A stretch of DNA of 64,000 nucleotides from Ceratotherium simum simum (taxonomy: Eukaryota > Chordata > Mammalia > Perissodactyla > Rhinocerotidae), in assembly GCF_000283155.1 (NCBI RefSeq), contig NW_004454163.1, positions 2,398,185-2,462,184 of the forward strand, read 5' to 3'. The notes beneath the pieces were generated by a model. The model searched no databases and had not been told where the DNA came from. It was given only the letters and a program-made list of their open reading frames with translations. Shown here piece after piece: positions 36,940-49,469 of the stretch (positions within the stretch are counted from its first letter, which is position 1; each line of letters begins with the position of its first letter). Both the position numbers and the translations under genes were made by a program.

Positions 36940-37207
36940 AGTTTCTCAGTTTTTTTGTGTGTGTGTGTGTGAGGAAGATCAGCCCTGAGCTAACATCCAT
37001 GCCTATCCTCCTCTTTTTTTGCTGAGGAAGACTGGCCCTGGGCTAACATCCGTGCCCATCTTCCGCTGCTTTATATGGGATGCCACCACAGCATGGCCCG
37101 ACAAGTGGTGCATCGGTGCGTGCCCGGGATCCAAACCGGGCCGCCAGCAACGGAGCACGCTCACTTAACCGCTACGCCACGGGGCCTGCCCCTAGTTTCT
37201 CAGTTTT
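36940..37207 (-). mobile_element. ERE SINE, 14-bp TSD
   Basis: TSD AGTTTCTCAGTTTT at 36940-36953 and 37194-37207. The element at 36954-37193 begins with a T/GT-rich tail ('gtgtgtgtgtgtgtg'), then two tail motifs, 'ctttatatgggatgccacca', and a CpG-rich head. The exact TSD and CpG content suggest a young copy. Confidence 0.94.
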
Positions 37208-39044
37208 AAAAGTCTAATTAGACATATAAGATAAACATAAATTGTGAAAGTAACTACAGAGATACACGAAGATATATATGAATATGAAACAATATGGGAT
37301 AAACTAGACCTAACTTACAAACCAAGATGGGTTGATAATTTTCACGTTAGTTTACTATGAGCTTTTTATTATTCAAAATCTCAAATCTAACATTACTTCA
37401 ATAAAGTTTTGTCAGATTCCTGTCAGACTCATTCAACCAAAATCATTTTATAGCACTGCACCGAGTTACTAAAATATTCCAAAATTTAAAAGAATGTCAG
37501 CTTTTCATCTTAGAAGATTCTGTGCTATTGAGATCCTGGGCCCTCCAAATGGGCAGAGGTGCCTGAGTAAATTGGCACTGTTATAATGCACAACATACCA
37601 TGTTTCGTGACTCAGGGTCTGCTCTCTGTTTCTGACAAGTGCAGGCACTATCAAAAAAGCTGTCAATTCTCTTAGATGTATAATTGTATAAGGGGCTAAT
37701 TTTTTCACACTGCCTAATGAGATTTTGCTAGCAAATAAGTGCCCTAAAACATATGGGGATAATGTTCATTAAATCCAAGGAAACTGTTATCTTTAGAACT
37801 GTCAGAGCTGAAATTTTAAAGAGATAAAACTGAATTTTCTTTCAAAATAATTGCTTTTGTCTACTGTTCAACACATATGTTAGGGCTAAAGAGAGAATTT
37901 GTGCTAACATCTACAACTATTTGACAATTCATTAGACAGCATCATGTTTATGCTTTTTTGGGAAACTGCAATTCTGCTTGCTCTATCCAGGTCACCTAAG
38001 TTTATTATTGGCCATGTTTAATATTAGGAAAGTATAATACATCCCTAAATTCCTATTTTTCTTTATGCCTATAACATATGTTAGCCTGACAGGTATTATT
38101 TTTAGAGTATGTATGCATTTTATGCTTATACTCTGTCTCTCCAAATTGACTGTAGTTCCCCAAAAGAGAGATTGTATGTTAATTTTATTTTTAAGTAAGA
38201 ACATGTAATTGCTCTGCATATCCAGAAAGAGAGTTCAATATATATCTGTGGTGGTTGATGATGATAATTATGGTCACTTAATGATAGTAAGAATAATATG
38301 CCTGCATTTTAAAACTATTTATGAATTGCACACAACGTTCGCATTTTGGTTGAGAGTTTGCTTCAATCAATATATTCTATGTCATCACAGAATGGGAAAT
38401 CTCAGGAAGAAATTGGCTCATGCCTAAGTGCCTAAGTAAATTAATTAACACTTGTGTGGTCTCACAGAAGCATGCCTAAGTGAGAAGTAGCCTAAGTGGG
38501 AAGAGCCTTGGTGTTGGTGTTTTAGCAATTATCACAAGAGAGTCTCCGATTACTGGAAAGACATCATCAAGGCAAAAGAAACAACTTCTCTAAATGCAAG
38601 TAAAGACTACAGTGCCTTTTTTTTTTTTTTGTAAAGACCAGGATGTGTACAGCATACAGGCGGATATGTAAGCTTTTTTGGTCTTGAATCGTAAGGCATT
38701 TATCACAGCCTTCAACTGACTACGATGAAGATCTTGTCAGGTTCTTTAAGAAGCTCAACTCTTCTCAAGTCCTTTCTAGCTCTGTATCCCCATCCAACTG
38801 CTCCTAACGGTAATGGCAATACTGACAGGTGCCAGTGGGCTAACCTGCAGCCAAAGGTGAGCCATAGACAACACTGGACGCTATAATTTATGGGCATAAG
38901 AGTATCTTACCCTTGGAATATTCATTCCTATAATCTATGTAAATAAGATCTTCCAGTCCTGGCTGGGTTTAATATGAGATAATTCCCAAGTGTCCCTGGG
39001 ATGTAAACTCAGCAGGTCTAAACTTCAGACTAACCTTTAGGGTA
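37208..39044. other. Unannotated stretch
   Basis: No element, exon or RNA gene recognised in about 1.8 kb. Confidence 0.4.
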
Positions 39045-39220
39045 GAATTTGTGCTGGCATCTCCTGACTCCTCTGTTTACTATGTCATCTTGGACAGATG
39101 ATTTCACCTCTTGAGTCAGGCTCCTCATTTGTAACAGGGAACTAAAAGGGCAGTGTAATTAAATGAGGTAGTGTACACAAGACACTTAGCATAGTGCCTT
39201 GCATTCTTTCGTGTCTCAAG
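39045..39220 (+). repeat. MIR SINE
   Basis: MIR order on the plus strand: 'ctgtttactatgtcatcttggacag', 'cacctcttgagtcaggctcctcatttgta', 'aattaaatgaggtagtgta' and 'cacttagcatagtgccttgca'. Confidence 0.65.
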
Positions 39221-41184
39221 ATGTGGAGGAAGAGATGCTAATTCTTTTCCCATATTTACTTAAAATAACGAAGTGTTGGATGGTATCTCCTGTCAGAGTT
39301 CTAGATCAGATGTGGTCCTAGAACCAACACAATATCAAAAGTTGGTATCAGAGTGGGTGGCAATACTTATAAATTTAAAATCCAATGAAATTTCAGCAAA
39401 GGTGCAACAATATAGTCACAATTGCTTTCTTTTCTATATCTCCCTGGTCATGAGTCTACCCCTTGGTTAATTTATTACCTTACCTATAACCTCTGGAATC
39501 AAGAATACAAAGGCATTTGTGTAATTATACATCTATTTACAAGAATGGATTATTAACTATTTCCTTCTATCTATACTGAACCAAATAATCAGAATTTGAT
39601 ATTTTATACCATATAAGCCTTCTTAAAATTTTTAAAAATAAAATCTTTCAAGACTTAAAATGAATTCTGTCATTAAGGCTGTTCTGCTTTCATTATACAT
39701 GTGGTTGTAAAGTAAACAAAAATATTTTAATCAAGTATTTAGAGTTATATACCTATTATATTCTATTCAGAATATAAAAGTTTGACTTTTCTTATTTGAG
39801 TATGGCTAATACATCTAAGTAGGTGATTGTGCCTTGCACCTGTAAATAATGAGTGGGGAAATTCACTTAACCTGGTAACATGTCAAATCAATGATGACTT
39901 TCTCATAAACCCAGAACCCAGTAATCAAACTCAATATTGGCTGATCTACAATTCATTTGTTTCCTTTAATGGGAGGTGAGAAATTTACTCAGTTAAAATT
40001 TTTTGTGACAGATAAGTATGAATTTGGTTTACAGCTTTGCATTGTATCTGTTCTTCACCCGATGTATTTATAGGGAAATAAAGCCAACATTGATGGCATT
40101 GTTGGCCAAAGTGATGTCAAGAAAATCTGACAAGAATATTGGGAAAATAGAGGACATAATAGAGAATAGTGAGTAAAAAAAAAATCGCCTGAAAACATTA
40201 TGCAGTAAGAGAAAGAGCACAGTAGCCAGAAGCAAGAGCACTGGGGGGATAATATCACTTTAATCCCTTGCTAATTCTCACAGATCTGAGCTCTCCGTGG
40301 AAACTGAGATATGAAGCCCACTGGCCTTAGGCATATAAAAAACATCAAAAGTGAAAAAGGTCACACTAAGTTTCAAGAAAGCCTGATCTTTACGTTAAAA
40401 AAAAATGGGATAGCTTAATCTTTTGTTAGCTCAATATAAGATGAGAGATTTCCAGACAAATCATGAATGTTAAAAATATACTTTCAAAAACAGAAATAGC
40501 ATTTTTGAAAGCATGAAACTAAATTTAACAGAACAAAATTATTCAGAATATCAAGGAACACATAAAACTACACTTCTAAAATGGTTACTGTTTTTAACAA
40601 CAACATATAATAGCGACTGAAAAAAAAAGAATTTAAAGACTGTGTTTGAAGATTTAGGTTATGAAAAAATGGTCTAATGAATGAAATATAATCATGTAAA
40701 ATATTGTATCATTTAGAGTTTTATTTAAAAGGTTTTTTTTCTATAAAGTTGAATTGTTAAAAATATTTAATAGAGATTTAAATTAAAGTAATGAAGTAAA
40801 TTTTGATCCTTGAAAAATATATGAAAATAGAGAAAAATCAAAAATCCCTTTAATAGTAGCCTATTTAGGTCTTAAGCATAATTTGCTAGTTATTATATTC
40901 ATTTTATTTACAATGTTATAGTTGTGGATTGGGATGGACACAGAAAGTAAGATACCAAATGATAAAGTCTTTACTAAAAATAATTCATCAATGCCTGTCT
41001 TTGATCTGAAGGGTAGCAATGTCATTTAGAAGATAAAAAGATGCATCATGGAGAGAGAAACACCATGAGTTTTTGTTTTAAATTTTTACTATTATGTTAA
41101 AGAACAAATAGTAGCAGTCTTTGAAGAACTGAAATTCACAGTCAACTGTGACTTTAAAATGAAATGTCACCTTAGATATTTTGA
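39221..41184. other. Unannotated AT-rich stretch
   Basis: Nothing recognised in about 2 kb. Frames at 39273-39470 (plus) and 40055-40258 (minus) have no identifiable features. Confidence 0.4.
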
Positions 41185-41370
41185 CAGTAGTTCTCAAATT
41201 GAGTGCATGTGAGAATCACCTGCCTTACTTCATAAAAGTTAAATCCCAGTTCATGCCCTGGAGCTATTGGTTCAGTGGGTCAGCTAAAGGCCTGGAATCT
41301 ACAATTTTAACAAGTTTTTCAGGAAGTTGGGTTAGAGTTGCCTATTGGCTCTCATTTTAAGAAAACAGTA
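41185..41370 (+). mobile_element. MER5A-like non-autonomous hAT-Charlie transposon
   Basis: Starts with 'cagtagttctcaaattgagtg', a hAT-Charlie terminal repeat. It contains 'gagaatcacctgcc', 'attggttcagtgggtc' and 'aacaagtttttcaggaagt' in MER5A order and ends near 'agaaaacagta'. The length of about 185 bp fits MER5A. Confidence 0.7.
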
Positions 41371-41504
41371 ATTTAGAGACTCATGTAAAAACCCAATTCC
41401 CATATTTTCACTCCTTGGTGATAAAGAGAATCCTTATACCTTTTTGAAATATGGAGAAAAGACTATTGCATTGATGACTTCAGGAAAGTCATGGTAGGGA
41501 GGCT

Positions 41505-41880
41505 ATCTATGGACCAAAATCTAATCTCTCCTTTGCCCATAGTTACTGTAGCTGTGACATGATTGCCCAGTCAGCCACAGTTGCAGATGGGTGAGCTGCA
41601 TAATCAAGCTCTCACCAATAGAATATGAGTGGAAGCAATATGTCCCATTTCTGCTCAGTGCATTTAGAAATGGTATCACCCTTCTTCTATATTCCTTCCC
41701 CTTTCATGAGGCTTGAATGGTGATAATCAGAGAGAACTTAAAAGCTATGTTTTAAAGTTGGAAGAGCCACCATCAGCCTATCCCCAAATGACTGCCATTT
41801 GTTGATGTAGATCACCATCCCTGGACTGTTAGGTGAGAGGGAAATCAACTTCCATGTTTTAAAACCTCTAAAATATTGTT
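41505..41880 (+). mobile_element. MLT1-type (ERVL-MaLR) LTR
   Basis: Contains 'caccaatagaatatgagtgg' (41612), 'aagagccaccatcagcctat' (41763) and 'cctggactgttaggtgag' (41820), landmarks of MLT1-family LTRs in this order on the plus strand. Confidence 0.6.
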
Positions 41881-41942
41881 GGATCACTTATTAGTCATAC
41901 TAACTACCATACAAAGTATAAAGAATAACGTTATCATTATAA

Positions 41943-42178
41943 TACTTTCATTGTAATTAATATTATTGAACTCTTACTATAGAGCAAGCACTAAGCTATT
42001 GCTTTAAATATCTCATTTCATCATCCAAACAATCTCATGACATGACACTTATTTTCCTCATTTTACCAATAAGGCAACGGAAGGCATAAAGAAGTCACAT
42101 ACCTGGTTTCAGGTGCTCATCCAGCAAATATTAAAGCCAGAATCTGCTAGAACCAGGATTCTAATCCAGATGTGTCTA
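41943..42178 (-). repeat. MIR SINE, nearly full length
   Basis: The complement of MIR throughout: 'gaactcttactatagagcaagcactaagct', 'atctcatttcatcatccaaacaatc', 'tcctcattttaccaataaggcaac', 'gaagtcacatacctgg' and 'accaggattctaatccagatg'. Confidence 0.78.
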
Positions 42179-43043
42179 TTGAGATTTTTGCTCTAACCAA
42201 TATAAATTCAGGAAAAATTTAATATTTCCACAGAAAACTCAGTAAGTGATTATATCTATAGACCTAATGATGATACTTGTCAACATCGTATTTAAACTGA
42301 TAATCCCAAGAAGAATGTCTCTTTCAGTGACAGGGAGATTAATATTTCAGTGACAGACAAGGGACTTCACCAGCAAAATAGCCTAAAGTAAAGTTTCCCC
42401 AAGAGGACTGGTCAACAGTAGTGTTAAATTAGGGATGGCATGGGGGTGAGGCTTCCTAGAACTATACCAATTGGATCACCTAAGCCTTGTGATGAGATCA
42501 AGCTATAGCTGGGAAAATTAGTGTTTCTTGCTCAGGACAAGGAAATAAACTGGAGTCTAGTCTCTGGATAAAATAGCATACTTTTAAAATACATATATTT
42601 ATTTCCTCTGGTTTCTTAATTCTTTTCATGATTCTATTTGTACTTGGCTATAATTTGTTTTTAGGAATAAATGTTGAAAATTGTAACAACGAAATAAATA
42701 TCCACTCATCGAACAAAGCTGTAAAAGACAAGAAATTCAATGGCCAATCCTGTTGTTTCCAGCAGAGTCCTACAGGGAAGGCGTGAGAAGCCTGCAGGAG
42801 CCACAAGAACCTCATGCTCTAGACGGCATGAATTCAGAGTGGCAACAATTGCTATTTCTTCCTCACAGAATCAACTCTCCTAAAACCCTTTCTGAACTTG
42901 AAATTCTGGGGTCCTGGGTATATACTGAGCAATTCCCGTCACTCCTTTTTTTCTCAGGCAATATAGAGAACAAACCAGAGCCAAAAACAGTTCAGTATTC
43001 TGACAGGACAATGAATTGATGCCCCTTCAAATATGTTTAAAAT
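42179..43043. other. Unannotated stretch
   Basis: Nothing recognised. The 88-codon plus frame at 42753-43019 has no recognisable domain or compositional support. Confidence 0.4.
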
Positions 43044-43342
43044 AACTATTCATGGGGCCAGCCCAGCGGCCTAGTGGTGAAGTTCGCGTGCTCTGCTTCG
43101 GTGGCCTGAGATTCGTGGGTTCAGATCCCAGGCGTGGACCTACACAATGCTCATCAAGCCATGCAGCAGCAGCCACTCACATACAAAAAATAGAGGAAGA
43201 TTGGCACAGATGTTAGCATAGGGCCAATCTTCCTCAAGCAAAAATAGGAAGGTTGGCAACATCTGTTAACTCAGGGCCAATTTTTCTCAAAGGAAAAAAA
43301 AAGAGAGAAAATAATTAAAAAAAAAATAAAACAACTATTCAT
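43044..43342 (+). mobile_element. ERE SINE, plus strand, about 10-bp TSD
   Basis: Flanked by AACTATTCAT at 43044-43053 and 43333-43342. The head GGGGCCAGCC starts at 43054, with the A and B box region to about 43130. The tail has 'ggaagattggcacagatgttag' near 43195 and a second 'ggcaacatctgttaactcag', then an A-rich end. Several CpG-to-TpG changes suggest moderate age. Confidence 0.92.
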
Positions 43343-43489
43343 CATTATTTTAGGAAAGCAGCTAAGTAGTGTGGGGTAGAGTGGAGAAGGAAACGCTGTG
43401 GCAGCTCACATACTCTCTTTAACACAGGAAAAGTTGCAGAGTTCACAGGACTCTTGCCCCAGAAGGCATTTCCTGGGGCATTTTGGAAA

Positions 43490-43605
43490 TAGGTGAGGAT
43501 CCTTTTGACTATTACAATGGCTGAGGGGCATTGCTGGAATTGGTTGAAGGAGTCATGAATGGTAGATACTTTGCAATGATAGGGATAGTTTTCCCACACA
43601 AAGAG
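43490..43605 (+). repeat. hAT-Charlie-like fragment
   Basis: 'gctgaggggcattgctggaattggttgaagg..gcaatgatagggatag..cccacacaaag' follows a motif shared by several non-autonomous Charlie elements. Short, with ends not defined. Confidence 0.38.
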
Positions 43606-44559
43606 GAACCACCCCTTGTCACACTGACTTTTAATTGTCTTACTGGACCTTCGTGGGTCAAAAATGTATTTGACTTTTTGAACTTATTTTTGCATGATTT
43701 TAAAAGACACTAAATTTTTTACATACAACTAGAAATTTAGAGAAGACTTTAACATTGTTCTATTTAGAACATTACGAAGATTTGTTTAACATTTAGAAAA
43801 ATTATATCACCAATGGTGGTGTTTGAGTCATCCTTTAAACATATCTATCAATGTGAATTTGTGACTGTTGTATTCACGGTGATATATAAATTACATACAC
43901 AAGGTAATAATACCCACACATGTGTATATATGTGTATGCATTTAAGTAGTCCTCATTTCAAAATGTCAAATAAAGGAAAAATCTTGACAATATTCAGTTG
44001 AATATTTGAAGTTGAGTTTTATAGCTTTGCCCACAAATCCATAGTTACCAATTACTTATTCTGCCAACACTTTTTTCTTTTTCTAATTAAGCTATGGAAT
44101 GGTCAAAATTAAGTGTACATTTTTTAAAGAAATACACCACTGTATTTGACGAAACTATACTTCCAGGATTTAAAGTAATGTCTGAGAACTATAATACTGT
44201 CCCTGGAATGCTTGTAAATATTCTAATCAGCATTATAAAGCACTCATTTCCTAAAGAATAGCAAAACTTCAAAAGCTACAAAATATTGGAGAAAAATGAA
44301 TTTATCAGCTGTACCAGGTTATTAGTTCAAGGAAGGAGAAAAATCCAAATCAAATTATTTTCTTCTACTGAATTAAGCAGTGAACCTGACTGAAGACAAA
44401 TCAATAAGATAGAGAAAGTTAAAAAGAAAAAATCCATCTATGCAATGAACAGCAGATAAGCATCTTTTCTTCAGAAGTGAATGAAAGCACCCTGCGTGAA
44501 AATAAAGTTCCACTGCTTGGAGATGTACGGTTTATCACTAATTAAAAAGTCACCGAGGA
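43606..44559. other. Unannotated AT-rich stretch
   Basis: Nothing recognised. Confidence 0.4.
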
Positions 44560-45276
44560 AATGTGATTTTCAGCATTACTAACGTGGCAGCTATGGAAAT
44601 GTGCTGCTCAGATGTGCTGCAGGGGATTTTGCTGCACCTACCCTCTGGATCTACCATTGTGTGCAAGCCGAGGCCATGCTTCCTGTGGGCTGTTCCAGTG
44701 CTGAGCACGGTGCGAGTACCAGCACAAGTCCATTCCAACAGGGCACAGGGCTCTTCAATGGGTGACTTTAGCTTGAGCATCTCACACATGGCTGTTCAAA
44801 TTTTTCTTAAAACTGCTCTATAGTCCAAGGTTCTTTTTTCCCAGTCCTCCTGCTTTCCACCTCTCCTTTCACAGGTGTCACATCTGCGTTGCATTCTGGA
44901 TACTTCTGTCTTCTTCTGTCTTTTTCCCCATTATTCTTCACAGGCACTTCCTCCAATAAATTTTTTTTTTTTTTTTTTTTGTGAGGAGATCAGCCCTGTG
45001 CTAACATCCTCCAATCCTCCTCTTTTTTTGCTGAGGAAGACGGCCCTGGGCTAACATCTGTGCCCATCTTCCTCCACTTTATATGGGACGCCGCCACAGC
45101 ATGGCTTGCCAAGCAGTGTGTCGGTGCGCGCCCGGGATCCGAACCAGCGAACCCCGGGCCGCCGCAGCGGAGCACGCGCACTTAACCGCTTGCGCCACCG
45201 GGACGGCCCCTCCAATAAATTTTTGAATGTCTAATCCTGCCTTGGTGTCTACTTCTTGGAGAACCTGAACTGACAC
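44560..45276 (+). mobile_element. ERVL-type solo LTR, split by an ERE
   Basis: Plus-strand LTR-like sequence: 'tgtgctgctcagatgtgctgcagg' (44600), 'accattgtgtgcaag' (44652), a pyrimidine-rich 'ccacctctcctttcacaggtgt' (44857), a polyadenylation signal AATAAA inside 'cctccaataaat' (44950), and after the ERE 'ctaatcctgccttggtgtctacttcttggagaacctgaactgacac' near 45230. No internal region follows, so it is a solo LTR. The family may be LTR33-like, from memory. Confidence 0.5.
44951..45224 (-). mobile_element. ERE SINE at an LTR polyadenylation signal, 15-bp TSD
   Basis: The 15-bp TSD CTCCAATAAATTTTT at 44951-44965 and 45210-45224 contains AATAAA, so the insertion copied the LTR's polyadenylation signal to both sides. 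The element at 44966-45209 has a long T-run, two tail motifs and a very CpG-rich head ('cggtgcgcgcccgggatcc' at 45122). The CpG retention and perfect TSD suggest the youngest ERE in the window. The minus frames at 44990-45276 are read through this SINE and are not genes. Confidence 0.94.
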
Positions 45277-46615
45277 ACTAATAATAAATCTAAAGGAAAT
45301 GACAGTTTTTACAACATTTGTATATTAGTTTACATGAAGAATTTACTCTCTCCAATATCATTGCATATGAAACAGATGGAGCCCTAGATATGGTTAGCCA
45401 GTAGCACGGGTTTAAAGTCTCATTTTAAAAATTGAATTAAGTATATTAGCATTTATTTCAATATTCAACAATCACATAGCTACCAAGAATTTTAGTTAAG
45501 ACTTCTTAAACCAAAGGATGCTGTTATCAGCAATACTGATATAAATAATGTAATCCATTGAATGATAAATTTCATAAAGTGCGAAAAGACAAGAAAAAAG
45601 AAATAACCAACCCTAAAATTACTCTAAAAGGATTTTGTTCACTAATTTATTCTGTTGTAGAATTGTTTTAGTTAATCAAATAAAAATTGAATACCAAAGT
45701 TAAAATACTATGAAATGACATGACATACTTTTAATATGTGTTGGAAAAGACAGATGAGGTCCTTCTTATGCGATAAAGTAAAGGGAGCATTAGTAAATTT
45801 ATCAACAATTGTGTACTATTTAAAAAATCCTTGCTTGCCAAAAATTTTCAGTTTCTATCTTTGTAGCAGTTAAATAAGGATAAGCTTAGGCATGCAGAAA
45901 TGGAACCATACTCCTCCCATTTGTGTTCTATTTAAAAAGATGTAATGCTTAAATTTGAAAATCTGTATGAACATGTAATACTAGATTGGATGATTAATTC
46001 GTTTGAAATGGATACAAAATATGTTAGCTAATCATTCAGGAAGAATTAATTAAAAAATGATTTTTAAGCCAACGCATGATTTAATATATCTAATTATGAT
46101 AAGTTTTGGACCCAATTAAAACTTACATACTCACTGCTTGGAAAGAAACTAAATTTATTATTAGAGCATTTCCAGCTACATATTTCCATTAAAACGCCTG
46201 TCTTTATGCAGTAGTACTGTTACTGAACAGTAACAAAACCAATTGCAAATATATAGGAAAGAAATTTGAGGGGTCTTTTTTAATAGCGGAAAAACCAAAT
46301 TCTATTAAATTAGCAGAGACTCATGAAATGGAGGAATCCCATTGAACTTCTTTATTAAAGGTTATTTAAACAACATTTCATATTCACTTACTGATTTTTG
46401 AAGACTATGTATGAAAATTATTTGTTTGTTAGATGCATTTTGTTGATTTTCAGTCCTATAATGACAGTCCCAGGAGGTCTAGTCTATATAATTGTCTCTT
46501 TTTAAATTTCCAACTTCTTTTCTAATTCTATATAATCTCTAAGTCGTTTTAAACTACAGAAACTGAATATTTCCCTCAATAGATGGTAGAATTTTGTGTC
46601 AAAGATTGCTTCTTC
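45277..46615. other. Unannotated AT-rich stretch
   Basis: Nothing recognised in about 1.3 kb. Confidence 0.4.
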
Positions 46616-46619
46616 TTTC

Positions 46620-46985
46620 TTTGAGAAATAGATCCCCCTGCATGTTGGCTGGTCACATGGTCACATTCCCACTCTCTACTGTATCTAGGTATGATCATGT
46701 GACCAAGTCTGGGTCAATGGCATAAAGAAGAGATAATGTTTGCAATTCAGAATCATCTCCTTAATGATGGAGCCCTGTATTCTGGATGTCCTTCCCCACC
46801 TGCTGGTGGTTGGGAAACAGTGACAATGCTGCCACCTTGGAAGCCAAATGTTGGCATTGCCCAAGCCATCTGATCTGTCCTGGACTGTTCACCTCTAGTG
46901 GTGTGATAAGTAAAATCTATTGTGCTTAAGCCACCTAATTTGAATCTCTTTGTTAGCCTATTTCTCAACAATACAAATTTTAAGA
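46620..46985 (+). mobile_element. MLT1-type (ERVL-MaLR) LTR
   Basis: 'ggctggtcacatggtcac' (46644), 'gatcatgtgaccaagtctgggtcaatgg' (46693), 'cctggactgttcacctc' (46879) and 'tattgtgcttaagccacc' (46918) follow the MLT1 3' half on the plus strand. Confidence 0.6.
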
Positions 46986-48220
46986 CATGATTTGTTGTCT
47001 GTGATACTTGTTAATACCCCATTCTATGTCATAACACAGAGAATTATTTTGACATTAACTTACATCTAAGAGCCAGCTTATTTGTGATAATACCTTGTTC
47101 CTCATTGTCTCCAACCTCCACAGTCTGTAATTTGTCTTGGCATATTATTTCTATGTCCTTTGTTGTCATTTCCTTATTTCTGTCCTCAATTACAAAAACA
47201 AAAGAAAACCAAACCTGTCCTATTTTTACTTCTCCTAACCTCAATTTTTATTCTGTATTTTTCTGTACTTTTTTATGGATGGCCTCTGATTTTTTACTTT
47301 TCTTAAGCCAATATTTATTAATTTTAAGTGGGTTCCAGTATCAGGCTACTTCATTATGTCCTCTTGTTTACTCATATCCATGCAATTTACATGCAAATGC
47401 AAAATTTTGTTTTCAATTACTTTTTTATTTGCCTTTATATTGTAGGTAAGAAGTATATGTAATTTTTTGGAAATTTTGTGTTTAGTTAGGTTATGTTACC
47501 CATGAACTTTATTTCAGGATAGTAAATGGGGCATGTCTTATAAAACTAACATTTTATAACAATATGTGCTATAAAAAGTGAGTATTGGGTCTGAAAGTCT
47601 TGGAATCATTGTTCTGGCAAGTGGCTTTGGAGATTTCATCCCCTAGCTCAAGTGGCTTATCCAAGACTGTCTTACAAATACATACATTACTTTTCCTGAG
47701 AAGAAATAGGGTAAGTACAATCTGCCTGGGCCAGCAGGTTGGTGCCTAATTGGGACTCTTTACTGGGGTTCCCTAGGCCTTCAATTATTCAGCTCTAAAG
47801 CATCTACAGTAATGAGAAATGTTTCAAGGAATGTGCATCATGGGAAAAGCCAGATTTTACTTAAGGTGAAGTAGTGAAAGCAATATTAGATGATGTTACA
47901 GGTGATGTTCAGGCAACTGTTCTAGAAGAACAGATACCACAGGAACATGGGGACATGGTTGGACAGAAGAGTGTAGATTGGGATCTGGAGTTTTATAAAT
48001 AGCTACAAGGATCAGAAACTGGGGAAAACAAAGGAAGAGGAAAATTTTCAGCTGGAGAATAGGAGCATACGAGGGATTTTCATTTATTCATCCATTAACA
48101 CAATTGCGTTGCATCTCTTCCACAGATTGCAATAAGAATTAGAGGGAGAATGTGAAGCAAAAATGATTTATAATTCTTATGAATCTTGCAGTGTAGTAGT
48201 TAGAAATATCAAGTGTGTTG
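46986..48220. other. Unannotated stretch
   Basis: Nothing recognised. The 121-codon plus frame at 47084-47449 is rich in F, L and S as expected for AT/pyrimidine-rich noncoding DNA. It could imitate membrane segments but has no start context, homology or domain to support it. Confidence 0.4.
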
Positions 48221-48224
48221 ACTT

Positions 48225-48315
48225 GGAGATGATTAGTAGCTACTATTTACTGAAAGACTATTGTAGGATATGCAATAGACTAGGTATTTTCTATGTATTA
48301 TCTCATTATTGCCAA
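48225..48315 (-). repeat. MIR fragment
   Basis: 'ctactatttactgaaagactattgtagg..ctatgtattatctcatta' fits the complement of the MIR 3' half. Confidence 0.4.
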
Positions 48316-49460
48316 TATTCATTGAATTATATGCTTTAAATTATAAATTTTATTGTATGTAAATTATACCTCAGCACACCTGATTATATGTATATAAAAA
48401 AACCCTGCATATGTACTTACTTGGAACTTTATTACCAAAATAAACTAGACTATATTCATCTTTCAATTTGATTAAACCTTATGGTGGTAAAAACACGTGA
48501 GTTCACCCATTTCAGGGAGGAGTTACAACATCCATGAACCTTTATCCAGTTGCAAAAGATGGTAAAAGCAATAAATTACATTGCACCTTTAGGAAGAAGC
48601 ACAGGTACCAAAAATAGTACGATGTAGGTTAATTCTCTACACTTTTCAATTTGCCTGAAGCTGTCCCTAAGCAGGCTATTCTGAATCAGGAAGACTAATT
48701 TTGACTCTATTCCCTCTAGACTTTATTTGCATATGTTTGTTATCATCACTGCATTTAAGTAAATCAGACTAATTACTGTAAACAAACATACATGAGAAGC
48801 AATATTTGGACAGTGATGATCATCTTAAAATGTGACTACAGAATGTGATTGGAATTTCATTAAAATTAAAAATAGAAGTCCCTGAGGAAGAAAACTTATA
48901 TATGAATAAAGTTGATTCTTTAATATTATATTAGCTGGGCATATTATTATAGCAGGGAAGGGATACAATTCTGCCACACAACTATTCGGACCATTTAATA
49001 TTCTTTTTGTGGAGTAAAAAGAGAGAGAATATTTGGTGCATAAATGGTTTGAAAAGTGTTTACTTGTACATTGTCTTGGCATCAAAGAATTATCATTAAA
49101 ATATCATTATCATTATCTGAAAGATAGTATTACAAAAGTAAATAATTTCTCTCAACACACAAGACTGAAATATCTTATTTTAAGCAAAGTTATATTTAAC
49201 AAATTCCAGGAATGTAGAGTTAAATGCAGTGATGGGGTCATTAAATAAGCATTTACTGAATTCATTTTGTGTTTCAAGCACTGTTATTACTGGCTATTTC
49301 ACCCCTTCTGCTTTTCAAAAAAAAAAAAGCTGAAAGTTAAATATTTCAGACAAATTACTTTAACCATTGTATATATAAATAAGCATTAGTTTTAAGACCT
49401 TTCAAAGTTTAAATGAAAGGAGAGAATTTTGAGTATAAAGAAAACAGTACCTTAAAGATT
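48316..49460. other. Unannotated stretch
   Basis: Nothing recognised. 'aagcatttactgaattcattttgtgtttcaagcactg' near 49248 may be the end of a MIR or L2. Confidence 0.35.
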
Positions 49461-49469
49461 TTTTTCTCT

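Noticed and set aside
44990..45276. Two minus-strand frames of 63 and 65 codons
   Set aside because: They lie almost entirely in the ERE SINE, whose CpG-rich head lacks stops. Equivalent frames occur in the ERE at 9.3 and 56.9 kb.
47084..47449. 121-codon plus-strand frame resembling a membrane protein
   Set aside because: Composition is what T-rich noncoding DNA gives. No homology, splice or promoter context recognised.
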